64,000 nt of DNA from Amorphochlora amoebiformis (lineage: Eukaryota > Cercozoa > Chlorarachniophyceae), in the NCBI GenBank assembly GCA_054601695.1, contig BAAHQB010000070.1:434001-498000 (forward strand), read 5' to 3'. The notes beneath the pieces were generated by a model. It was not told the DNA's origin. It did not search any database and worked only from the letters and a program-made list of their open reading frames with translations. Shown piece after piece: positions 29,479-64,000 of the stretch. Position numbers and translations under genes: made by a program. Positions within the stretch are counted from its first letter, which is position 1. Each line of letters begins with the position of its first letter.

Positions 29479-29570
29479 TATGTAAAAGAGAGAATTGAGT
29501 TCCTTATCTCGGTATCCCTTGATGCGCTCTACATAATAGAATATATATACATATACATATAGACATACAT

Positions 29571-29614
<44 letters not shown>

Positions 29615-29635
29615 TATATATATATAATATATATA

Positions 29636-29675
<40 letters not shown>

Positions 29676-29835
29676 TACACATATGTACACATAAATATAT
29701 TTTTTTTGCACATATGGATATACTTTTATTTAATATATTTATATATTTACATATACATATATACATACACACACATGTATATGTATTTATAGATATACAC
29801 ACACACAAACACACACACACATATATATATATATA

Positions 29836-29905
<70 letters not shown>

Positions 29906-29998
29906 GTATACAATGCACACATTCATGCTTTCATTCACACACACACACACATGTGTGTGTATGTGTGTGTATATATGTGTATATGTGTGTATGTGTAT

Positions 29999-30061
<63 letters not shown>

Positions 30062-30361
30062 CATACATTCATCCATATTTTCGCATATCACCAAATATTC
30101 CTCTCCAAGGCATCCATCAAAGCAAATAATCGCGATATTTCCTGCATATTACCTTCGAAAACAACATTTGCGGTCGCTTCTCTCCCTCCTCTCCAACACC
30201 CCGCTGGAAGCCGACAAATTAGGAAACTCTCCTGCGTGACATAGTCAAGCGTCACGCGCTACCGATAAGAAAGTTATTATTTGTTAAAATCGCGCTTCGT
30301 GGCTGCCGATCGGCTTGGGGCCTGCGGATCCCGGGCGCCCTACCGCCTCCTCCTAACGCCC

Positions 30362-54495
<24,134 letters not shown>

Positions 54496-54993
54496 GACAG
54501 TTTATTGGCTTATAACTTGCTGCATGAGGGCAGCTTCTTGATTAAATTCGTACACAGAAGATGAGAAATGCTACTACTTTATGTACTACACCATTTCACT
54601 TGATTATGTGCTACGCAAGCTGGTAATCATGAATATACATATTGTTACACAATATCTAGAGCCTGCGCGCGCGCGCGCGCGCGCGCTGTATAATCTAGAT
54701 AATACTAGAGGCATGCGTTGATTCTAATTATAGGAGCCCTAGATCCTAGGAGCGCTCAGGCCGAAAACCGTTATATTATAAAGATAATTATAATCATTAT
54801 CCACCGGTATACACTGTAACTGTCAAGTACGGTAAGTTTCTTACAATAGTACTATACCTAGCTAGTACTAGAGTATACCATGGTACAATTTTTCACACAC
54901 ACACATTATCTAGATAATATGTACAAATCTGTTTTATTGTGCCAGGCAATTTGTATCGTGTTGTACGGTATTATAAATATAGTGTACACACAA

Positions 54994-55027
<34 letters not shown>

Positions 55028-55041
55028 GTACATACGTATCG

Positions 55042-55082
<41 letters not shown>

Positions 55083-55290
55083 AATAATCATAATTAGTCA
55101 CATTTAGAAGTATGCACGTGCAGTACATATATAAATATACAAAGTTGTTCAGAGAAGTTCTATTTCAAAGTGCAACGTCTTAGTAGATCACGCTTTGGTG
55201 ACGATGCAGCTGGTTAGCCCAGTTCCTGATACATCTCGAGTCCTCGATCGAAGCGCTTCTACAGGCCAGTGCCGTCAGATGCGCACGCTG
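54496..55290. other. Intergenic between convergent DEX1 and twin-CX9C genes
   Basis: About 795 bp with no coding signal. It includes a pure (GC)n run at 54665-54686, a (CA)n run near 54988-55016 and a short TA tract. No AATAAA signal was noted close to the DEX1 stop. Confidence 0.6.
54665..54686. repeat. (GC)11 run
   Basis: A pure alternating GC run, the only one in the window, about 170 bp after the DEX1 stop codon. Such runs can adopt Z-DNA. Confidence 0.95.
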
Positions 55291-55512
55291 TCATCTCTCT
55301 GCATCTTTTTTCTCCTCACGTGACTTCCGAACACAGGATCGGTATCGTTCTTTCTGCTCCTCGCATTCGCCCTCTATCTCTGACAACCCTTTCTTCATCC
55401 CATTGACGCACTTGAGGTATTTCTCCATCAGTTGCTCGCAATTGTCCGCCGGCTCGCTTCGCTTTCGCCACCACGAAAGCATGACTTTTGATATGTCCCG
55501 CGACGGACACAT
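55291..55512 (-). CDS. Twin-CX9C (CHCH) small protein
   Basis: A single-exon frame of 73 residues. Cysteines at 25, 35, 50 and 60 give C-X9-C, a 14-residue gap, and C-X9-C (CEQLMEKYLKC and CEEQKERYRSC), the coiled-coil-helix-coiled-coil-helix pattern of proteins oxidised by Mia40 in the mitochondrial intermembrane space, many of which assist respiratory-chain assembly. The C-terminus is charged (KSREEKKDAER). The particular subfamily is not clear; I do not assign a symbol. It is unusual here in having no intron. It starts with the first ATG in frame; an upstream non-coding exon cannot be excluded. It is divergent from the next gene with 422 bp between starts. Confidence 0.78.
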   Translation of the reverse strand: MCPSRDISKVMLSWWRKRSEPADNCEQLMEKYLKCVNGMKKGLSEIEGECEEQKERYRSCVRKSREEKKDAER

Positions 55513-55934
55513 AAGGTTCCTGCGCTGCCCGCTAAGTTATTAGAAATTAATTGTTCGGTCATTATTAAGAAATACCTTATTTCGCCTAAATACATCCCAA
55601 CGAGAGCACGTGCTCCACAGTTACCATAGCCCGCCCAGCGTTTCAAATGCGCGTGGGATTCGAGACGAACGGAGATCGAGGCAACAGGCCGCCGCGACCG
55701 ATTCCCAAGCAGCGGTCGACCGGCCCCAGTCGAAAGGTTATTTTCCACTTTTCCTTCCCCCCGCTGGAAAACCCAAGCACGTAGAGACAGTCTGGAAATA
55801 CACGTGGAATACCCGATTAACAAGAGGGCGGTAGGGAGGAGGGAGGATAGTGTCGCGGGGTCTCGAGGTGCGGGTGATTATCTCGCTGATAATTTCATTT
55901 GAGCAGTTGGGATTGAACTTTCTTCCGTCAGAAA
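55513..55934. promoter_or_regulatory. Divergent promoter interval, CX9C / RhoGEF-like
   Basis: A 422-bp GC-balanced, TA-free interval between two divergent starts. It should hold both promoters. No specific motif is recognised. Confidence 0.4.
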
Positions 55935-56537
55935 ATGCCGACAAAGTCTGCTCACAAGACTGATTCGAAAGTGCCAGGGAGAAGAAATAGGTATCCGACC
56001 ACGTTTTCGCCCCGGCCAGATGGGGGTTTTTTGAACGAGGGTGGGGATAGTGGAGATATTTGGGTGGGTTGAGTGGTTCGGGGGGTGTGAGAATATGATA
56101 TATCGAGTCGTCAGGGCTTTGGGGGGAGGATGGGAACTGGGTTGGTGGTAGGGCTCCGGTAGTCAGGTGGAGATGTGTGATCCTTTTTGTTTTTCCGCTG
56201 ATTCCTTATCGTTTTCGATGGTAGCGGTAAGGTGAAGTCTGCGCCGGGGTCTGGGGTGAGGCCGAATTTACATTTCCTGTGTAATTATGCAATATACATT
56301 CGCATACGGATACTTGTAAAAACTCTGTAAAATATGTGTATTTTTAAATATTTAAATGTTGTAAGCAAAACATTAAGCGTAGTATCACTAATATAATCAT
56401 AAGAGAGTATATAAGAATGTATATATGTGTATGGATACGCGCGAAATGCATATTTGATTTGTAAAATACCGTGCAATTCTACTTGATAATATAATACTTA
56501 GGTATATTTACATATATAATATATATTTATACATACG

Positions 56538-56569
<32 letters not shown>

Positions 56570-56618
56570 TATAATATATATATATATACATATATGTAAC
56601 ATCTGTAAAAACATTTCT

Positions 56619-56649
<31 letters not shown>

Positions 56650-56673
56650 AAGATAAATGTGATATAAAATTAA

Positions 56674-56708
<35 letters not shown>

Positions 56709-56902
56709 TAAACATATCTACATTCACATTCACAGATATCCATAGATATTCACAGACATGCACATATACAGAGCAAGCGTCAAAGTCTTCCCATTAGAAC
56801 TAAAAGCGGGGGTCTGACTAGCCCGAGGGGAAAAAGGTCAACTTCTCGACCAACCACCCCTCCTACGCCCGGCAAACTCGCCAATAGGTGTCTCATCATA
56901 TA

Positions 56903-56950
<48 letters not shown>

Positions 56951-57088
56951 ATTACGAATGTATCTGTGTCGATATACGTGTATACATATATGTATAAAGC
57001 CGTCTTACCACCGGCAAACTCGCCAATAGGTGTCTCATCATATCTATATGTAATTACATATGTATATGTGTCTAAATATGTATATACA

Positions 57089-57160
<72 letters not shown>

Positions 57161-57404
57161 AAGTCCTCCTGCCCCTGGCAAACTCGCCTATAGGCATCTT
57201 CCCATATGTATATAATTATGTATTTATATATATATATATATATACTATATATATATATATACATATATTTATATATATATATATATTTACTTATATATAT
57301 ATATATGTATATATATATTATATGTATATGCATGTATACATATATGTATACCTCCCAGCCAATAGGTATCTCATCGTATGCGTATGATTATATATATTAA
57401 ATAT

Positions 57405-57468
<64 letters not shown>

Positions 57469-57672
57469 TATGTGTATGCGTGTGGTGTATATATATATAT
57501 ATATGTATATATATATGTATTTGTATATTATCACCCTCCTACCCCTGGCAAACTCGCCAATAGGTATCTAATCGTATGTATATACATGCATATATATATA
57601 TATATACACATATATATATATATACATATGTGAATATATATGTATATATATATATATATTTATATACATATG

Positions 57673-57723
<51 letters not shown>

Positions 57724-57775
57724 TAATAAATCCATATCAGTATTCGTGTCTTCACCCCTAAGACTGTTTTGTATT

Positions 57776-57812
<37 letters not shown>

Positions 57813-57829
57813 AATATTTATATAATATA

Positions 57830-57868
<39 letters not shown>

Positions 57869-58049
57869 TATATATGTAATATATAATATATATTTATATA
57901 TATATTTGCATATATAATATATATATATATATACATATATATCATACACATATGTATACATATATCACATATATTATACATGAATATATTCTACATACTA
58001 TATATATATATATATATGTATACAAACACATATATTATGTATAATATTT

Positions 58050-58089
<40 letters not shown>

Positions 58090-58185
58090 CTATATATATA
58101 TATATATATATATGTATACACACATCTATGCATATACGTAAATATGTTCCCAAAAATGGTACGATGTATCATGGTATATACCAAT

Positions 58186-58237
<52 letters not shown>

Positions 58238-58360
58238 GAGAAAGATCCGTATCGGCATCCGTGTCCACTACCCCTAAGTCTCCTGCTCCCAAAGATAAAT
58301 CGGTTTAATATATCTAATATATATATATATGTGTGTGTGTGTGTATTTTACATACATATA

Positions 58361-58411
<51 letters not shown>

Positions 58412-58544
58412 CATCTAGATACATGTATTATTCTCGCATCACCCCCTAATACTCCTGCTCCCAAAGATAAATCGGTTAATATATCTAATATATATATATA
58501 TATATATATCTGTGTGTGTGTGTGTGTTTTACATACATATCTGC

Positions 58545-58584
<40 letters not shown>

Positions 58585-58732
58585 GTACATCTCAATATTA
58601 TGGGGGCAGTGTGACATGATATGCGCACATAATACTGGATATGTTAGCTGGATAAATGGTAAATAATGTTGAAATTTTCAATTTGAGTTGTTTGAATATT
58701 TATATTTTACATATATTTATATATACATATAT

Positions 58733-58826
<94 letters not shown>

Positions 58827-58899
58827 TGTGTACATGCACGCGCCTATATATACGTGTGTTTAAGAGTGTACGCTTTAAAACATCATACTAAATATTTAC

Positions 58900-58959
<60 letters not shown>

Positions 58960-58969
58960 TACATACATG

Positions 58970-59014
<45 letters not shown>

Positions 59015-59509
59015 TTATTATCATTACAAGATACAGTTTTCTCAAATTTCTCCTTTTTTTTATTTTTTCAACTAATTTTAGCGGCCGTTACCAACTCGAG
59101 AGAACCTCAGGGTAATAATCTTAACCGTCCATATACATATTATATATATACATATGTATATGTATATATATGTATATTTGTTGTATGTATGAACATATAC
59201 ATATATATATATATATATATATATTGATATATATATATATATATTATATTATTATCATTATTGCTATCATTTTACGATCACATTTTGAGAATTAAAAAAG
59301 TATATATTGATTTCCATAGCATATATCCTATTCACTATATGTATACATAAACGTACATATATACATACATACACATATATACACACACACATATATGTAT
59401 ATATATATATATATATATTTAATATAAAAATATATATATATATTATATATTATATATAGATTATATATGTCGGTATAATAGTGATATGTAAGATCGTGAT
59501 GACATATAT

Positions 59510-59565
<56 letters not shown>

Positions 59566-59566
59566 G

Positions 59567-59664
<98 letters not shown>

Positions 59665-59840
59665 TATATATTATATTCAGAAACGAAGGCGAGTGATATG
59701 TGAAATTGTGACAACGGAAGAGACATATATATATATACATATTATATATATATATATAAAAATACATATTGTATATTATTTACATTCAGAAACGAAGGCG
59801 AGTGATATGTGAAATTGTGACAACGGAAGAGACATATGTT

Positions 59841-59879
<39 letters not shown>

Positions 59880-60473
59880 TATGTATTATTTATATTCAGA
59901 AACGAAGGCGAGTGATATGTGAAATTGTGACAACGGAAGAGACATATATATATATACATATTATATATTATATTCAGAAACGAAGGCGAGTGATATGTGA
60001 AATTGTGACAACGGAAGAGACATATGTTCACATATATATAAATATACACATATTATATATTATATTCAGAAACGAAGGCGAGTGATATGTGAAATTGTGA
60101 CAACGGAAGAGACATATGTTCACACACAGATATATATAAATATATACATATTATATATACATACATATTATATATTATTTATATTCAGAAACGAAGGCGA
60201 GTGATATGTGAAATTGTGACAACGGAAGAGACATATGTTCACTCTCTTCAAATCCTTCTCACCGATGTAATGAATCCATGTAGTGTATTAATTCATTCAT
60301 TATTTATGATATATCTTTTCGTATTATGATTATATGTAATGAATCCATGTAGTGTAATAATTCATTCATTATTTATGATATATTTTTTCGTATTATGTGA
60401 TTATGACTCTACTGTAATATATTACGAAAAAATAATTTATTATATGTGTCGGGTATATTATGTATTATAGATC

Positions 60474-60511
<38 letters not shown>

Positions 60512-60609
60512 GATACATATATATATATATATATATATATTTATTATGTATAGATCTAAACCTAAAATATACATGCAAATATAATTACAATACACACTAT
60601 ATATGTATA

Positions 60610-60674
<65 letters not shown>

Positions 60675-60839
60675 TATATAAATATATGTATATATATATT
60701 ATACATATATGTATATGTATATATATATATATGTAAATATATGTATACGCATATATATACATATATTATATATATATATATATATATTTATATATTTGTG
60801 TAATATACATAGAGTATTAAATACAAGTATAAGTAAGTA

Positions 60840-60875
<36 letters not shown>

Positions 60876-60894
60876 CAAACATATATATACGCAT

Positions 60895-60925
<31 letters not shown>

Positions 60926-61007
60926 CACACATACATATATATATATTATCAGCTCCTATTACCTATTGAGCGTAAATTCAAGTCCAAGCTCCACAAATCC
61001 ACCCAGG

Positions 61008-61046
<39 letters not shown>

Positions 61047-61285
61047 TATAATATATATTTATATTTCTTTACTACATATATATATATATATATAAATAGA
61101 TATGTATATATATATATATATATATATTAGATACAAATGTATATAAATAGATGAATTTATACTTGTGTATGTTTGAAAAGTGTGTATATTGTATGTTTGA
61201 AAAGTGTGTATATTATACATATATAATTCGGTCGAACAAATCCAAGGTAAAAATTCACATGAATGGACAATATAAATACATATAC

Positions 61286-61326
<41 letters not shown>

Positions 61327-61344
61327 GTATATTGTATGTTTATG

Positions 61345-61411
<67 letters not shown>

Positions 61412-61413
61412 AT

Positions 61414-61451
<38 letters not shown>

Positions 61452-61565
61452 TATAAATGTACACATATACGTATACATACTTAGTTTAAATATGCAAATA
61501 TATATTTTATACTTCTTTATACATATAATACATATAGATGTATACACATATGTATTGTTTTATAC

Positions 61566-61654
<89 letters not shown>

Positions 61655-61723
61655 CTGACCCTAGTGTCCTCTGCGGCGGCTCTTGAGGTTTTAGTGGTCC
61701 TGCATCGTAGACTTCTAGAGGTT

Positions 61724-61762
<39 letters not shown>

Positions 61763-61997
61763 ATGTATATATGTAAACTTGTACTTACATATATATGTAG
61801 TGGTCCTACATCGTAGACTTCTAGAGGTTTATATATACATTATATATATATATATATATATATATCTGTATATATACATCTATAAATATATGTATACATA
61901 TGCATATATATATATATATATATGTATATATTGTATGTATATATGTAATTTTGTACTTACATATACATGTAGTGGTCCTACATCGTAGACTTCTAGA

Positions 61998-62035
<38 letters not shown>

Positions 62036-62962
62036 GATGTACTGGTAGACTTCTAGAATTACCACACATGTATTATATAATATATACACACATATATATA
62101 TATATATATATATATTAGTGTATATATATAGAGAGAGAGCGCGGGGGAGAGTGATACACATATATTATATAAATATGTACATATAACATATATATATATA
62201 TATATATCAGGATTTAAAGCAGCGTGCAGCATCGGTGAGAATAAGCCCTAACCTCTAAAAATCCTCATTCTGTGCCAACCCTCTAACAATCCTAATGTTG
62301 TGCCAACCCTCTAATAATCCTCATTCTGTGCCAACCCTCTAAGCAATCCGAATTTTGCACCAGCCCTCTAATATTCCTCATTCTGTGCCAACCCTCTAGC
62401 AATCGTCATTCTGTTCCAATCCTCTCGAACACTTCTCGTTCTGTGCCAACCCTCTAATAATCCTCATTCTGTGCCAACCCTCTAAACAATCCTAACTTTG
62501 TGCCAGCCTCTAACAATCCTCCTTCTGTGCCAACCCTCTAATATTCCTCATTCTGTGCCAGCCCAAACAATCTAATTCTGTGCCAACCCTCTAATATTCC
62601 TCATTCTGTGCCAACCCTCTAAACAATCCTAAACTATGTGCCAGCCCTCTAACCAATCCTCATTCTGTGCCAACCCTCTAATATTCCTCATTCTATGCCA
62701 ACCCTCTAAACAATCCTAACTTTGTGCCAGCCCTCTAAACAATCCTAAGTCTTTGCCATTGACAGACCCATTATGTGTTTCATACTGGGGTGTATGTTAG
62801 GTAATATTACAAGTGTATGTTACATACTGGGGTGTATTTTAGGTAATATTGCAAGTGAAGAGAGAAACTCAAGCTGCTGCTGCGGCTAGGAAGAGAAAAC
62901 AAAGGTACTCTGATTGGTGTATGTATGTAAATATATACATATATGTGTATGCGTATCCATAC

Positions 62963-63009
<47 letters not shown>

Positions 63010-63057
63010 ATATATTATATTCATACACGTGCTCTACATGCCGTGTGAATATCATAA

Positions 63058-63092
<35 letters not shown>

Positions 63093-63258
63093 ATATACAT
63101 ATATATATATATATAGTACGCATTAGGCAAGAAATAGTTTGTATGTGAGGAGTGATGTATAGAATGTCTAAGATCTTAAACACCAGAAACATAGCATTTT
63201 TCGAGATATATATATATATATTTATATATATTATATATATATATATATATACATATTT

Positions 63259-63289
<31 letters not shown>

Positions 63290-63354
63290 GTATAGAATGT
63301 CTAAGAAAGACCAGAAACATAGCATTTTTCGAGATATATATATATATATTTATA

Positions 63355-63405
<51 letters not shown>

Positions 63406-63406
63406 G

Positions 63407-63479
<73 letters not shown>

Positions 63480-63514
63480 AGAATGTCTAAGAAAGACCAG
63501 AAACATAGCATTTT

Positions 63515-63561
<47 letters not shown>

Positions 63562-63585
63562 ACATCCGTACGGGTATACTTCTGT

Positions 63586-63625
<40 letters not shown>

Positions 63626-63685
63626 TATATTTGTAATATATATATATATATATATTATATTAAAATATATATATATATACTTCTA

Positions 63686-63727
<42 letters not shown>

Positions 63728-63784
63728 GGCAAGAACAAAAGGATAGGATTGCAGCTAGGCGTTCCACGGCTTCCTCGAGATTCA

Positions 63785-63826
<42 letters not shown>

Positions 63827-64000
63827 TATTTCTATATATATATTATTATGTCCATGTATCAAATATACATGTTCATATTTTTATATATTTTATATATATA
63901 TATATATATATTATGTTTATGTACATATGTCTAAATGCATGGTCAAACCCAGAAATCCGGTAAAGACGGCAAAAGGAAGGCCTAGCAGGGCCCCACCTAA
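55935..64000 (+). CDS. Probable RhoGEF (DH domain) protein, 3' partial
   Basis: Exons in phase: 55935-55990, 56225-56255, 56772-56887, 58239-58302, 59082-59111, 60189-60236, 60953-61006, 61655-61720, 62211-62234, 62843-62904, 63729-63785, 63953-64000 and beyond (218 residues seen). The N-terminal 90 residues are basic and Ser/Pro-rich ([49 protein letters not shown]), likely disordered. Then [16 protein letters not shown] followed by [13 protein letters not shown] and [19 protein letters not shown] resembles the first helices of a Dbl-homology domain, which activates Rho-family GTPases (compare VIxEIxxTExxYVxxL and IxxLHxxLLxxL). After it come basic, Ala-rich coils ([28 protein letters not shown]), not typical DH sequence. 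A histone fold was considered for the [10 protein letters not shown] to LLEDLK part; the TTEETY motif favours DH. Exons 10-12 are less certain. Confidence 0.6.
56865..57575 (+). repeat. Five-copy array of exon end plus donor (RhoGEF-like exon 3)
   Basis: GGCAAACTCGCCAATAG/gtgtct, the end of exon 56772-56887, recurs near 57013, 57177 (CCTATAG/gcatct, donor lost), 57350 (truncated CAGCCAATAG/gtatct) and 57547 (gtatct). Spacers are TA tracts with shared words such as AATTACGAATGTAT. Confidence 0.92.
57722..57775 (+). repeat. Decayed upstream echo of RhoGEF-like exon 4
   Basis: AAATCCATATCAGTATTCGT plus GTCTTCACCCCTAAGACT resembles AGATCCGTATCGGCATCCGT plus GTCCACTACCCCTAAGTCT of exon 58239-58302. 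It is upstream of the real exon. Confidence 0.75.
58438..58482 (+). repeat. Downstream echo of RhoGEF-like exon 4 end
   Basis: CCCCTAATACTCCTGCTCCC plus AAAGATAAATCGGTTAATAT repeats the exon end and donor (58271-58310), together with the following TATCTAATATATA and TGTGTGTG stretch. Confidence 0.9.
59460..60245 (+). repeat. Array of acceptor plus DH exon (RhoGEF-like exon 6)
   Basis: The 48-bp exon AAACGAAGGCGAGTGATATG ... GAGACATAT starts at 59681, 59790, 59900, 59978, 60070 and 60189, each after ATTCAG. Copies 2, 4, 5 and 6 are followed by gttcac (potential donor); copies 1 and 3 run into TATATA. A decayed copy stands near 59470-59510. All six intact copies keep the exon sequence unchanged. 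Confidence 0.95.
60262..60404 (+). repeat. Tandem duplication of about 75 bp
   Basis: GTAATGAATCCATGTAGTGT and the following AATTCATTCATTATTTATGATATAT occur twice, starting near 60264 and 60336, just after exon 60189-60236. Confidence 0.85.
61690..62060 (+). repeat. Four-copy array of exon end (RhoGEF-like exon 8)
   Basis: TAGTGGTCCTGCATCGTAGA plus CTTCTAGAG/gtttat of exon 61655-61720 recurs near 61797, 61968 and, decayed, 62035. The first two extra copies read CCTACATCG in place of CCTGCATCG and keep the gttta donor. Confidence 0.92.
62240..62765 (+). repeat. About 28-bp minisatellite
   Basis: About 18 units of the type CTCTAATATTCCTCATTCTG plus TGCCAACC, alternating with CTCTAAACAATCCTAACTTTG plus TGCCAGCC. 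It lies in the intron 62235-62842. Confidence 0.92.
62790..62815 (+). repeat. Echo of acceptor of RhoGEF-like exon 10
   Basis: GGGTGTATGTTAGGTAATATT plus ACAAGTG duplicates GGGTGTATTTTAG/GTAATATT plus GCAAGTG at the real acceptor (62842), 41 bp upstream. Confidence 0.85.
63122..63520 (+). repeat. Echo of exon 11 start and a three-copy repeat
   Basis: CATTAG/GCAAGAAATAG (63122-63137) resembles the real acceptor AATAG/GCAAGAACAAAAG at 63728. Three copies of GAATGTCTAAGAAAGACCAG plus AAACATAGCATTTTTCG (near 63160, 63296 and 63480, the first interrupted) follow in the same intron; they match no exon in the window. Confidence 0.7.

Larger units (their letters stand above)
26148..30361. other. Repeat-rich intergenic region, no supported gene
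   Basis: Between the CBS-like stop and the DEX1 start no splice-compatible conserved exon was found on either strand. The region holds a short inverted repeat, a 161-bp tandem duplication rich in TACGTA, telomere-type tracts, a foldback, TA/CA microsatellites, and from about 30060 a TA-free stretch that probably contains the DEX1 promoter. The segment 27360-27720 is unique sequence in which I see nothing recognisable. Confidence 0.6.

Noticed and set aside
61655-61720. Histone-fold protein (H2A or CENP-W-like) for the last gene
   Set aside because: The helical pattern fits loosely, but the upstream exon with [12 protein letters not shown] and the LHRRLLEDL motif match a DH domain better, and the N-terminus is long and disordered.

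Overview
The window is nuclear DNA from an intron-rich eukaryote, probably a microbial one (alga or other protist). The basis is five multi-exon genes with GT-AG introns, TTAGGG/CCCTAA telomere-type tracts at interstitial sites, eukaryote-only proteins (Mediator subunit, IRE1, twin-CX9C protein, probable RhoGEF), and an IRE1 with the DMG motif that is usual in plant IRE1. A DEX1-type FG-GAP protein also suggests a plant, alga or related protist. I cannot name the species. Exons are GC-balanced; introns are stuffed with (TA)n microsatellites, so most long open frames rich in Ile/Tyr are simple-sequence artefacts.

Layout. (1) 52-13176 (+): IRE1, the ER stress sensor kinase/RNase, 28 exons, 5' end outside the window. 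(2) 13653-15533 (-): MED21, complete, 4 exons, convergent with IRE1. (3) 15697-26147 (+): a catalytic-core cystathionine beta-synthase/cysteine synthase, 17 exons, divergent from MED21 across a 163-bp promoter interval. (4) 26148-30361: repeat-rich intergenic DNA with no gene I can support. (5) 30362-54495 (+): a DEX1-like secreted FG-GAP/VCBS membrane protein, 28 exons, 2.4 kb of coding sequence spread over 24 kb. (6) 55291-55512 (-): a small twin-CX9C protein. (7) 55935-64000 (+): start of a probable RhoGEF (DH domain), 12 exons seen, continuing past the window. Exons were joined by hand; all joins keep phase, and the reconstructed lengths are IRE1 877 aa (partial), MED21 137 aa, CBS 386 aa, DEX1 810 aa.

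The genes do not form a pathway; IRE1 and DEX1 both act in the secretory system but this may be chance.

The most striking structure is a repeated pattern in the introns: short copies of exon ends, carried together with their splice site, lie in the adjoining intron as arrays of 2 to 9 units separated by (TA)n. Copies of a 3' exon end plus donor lie downstream of the real exon; copies of an acceptor plus exon start lie upstream. I call these splice-site echoes. They occur in at least four of the genes. A second striking item is a dispersed element (small hairpin, conserved core, telomere-type tract) found in introns and intergenic DNA.
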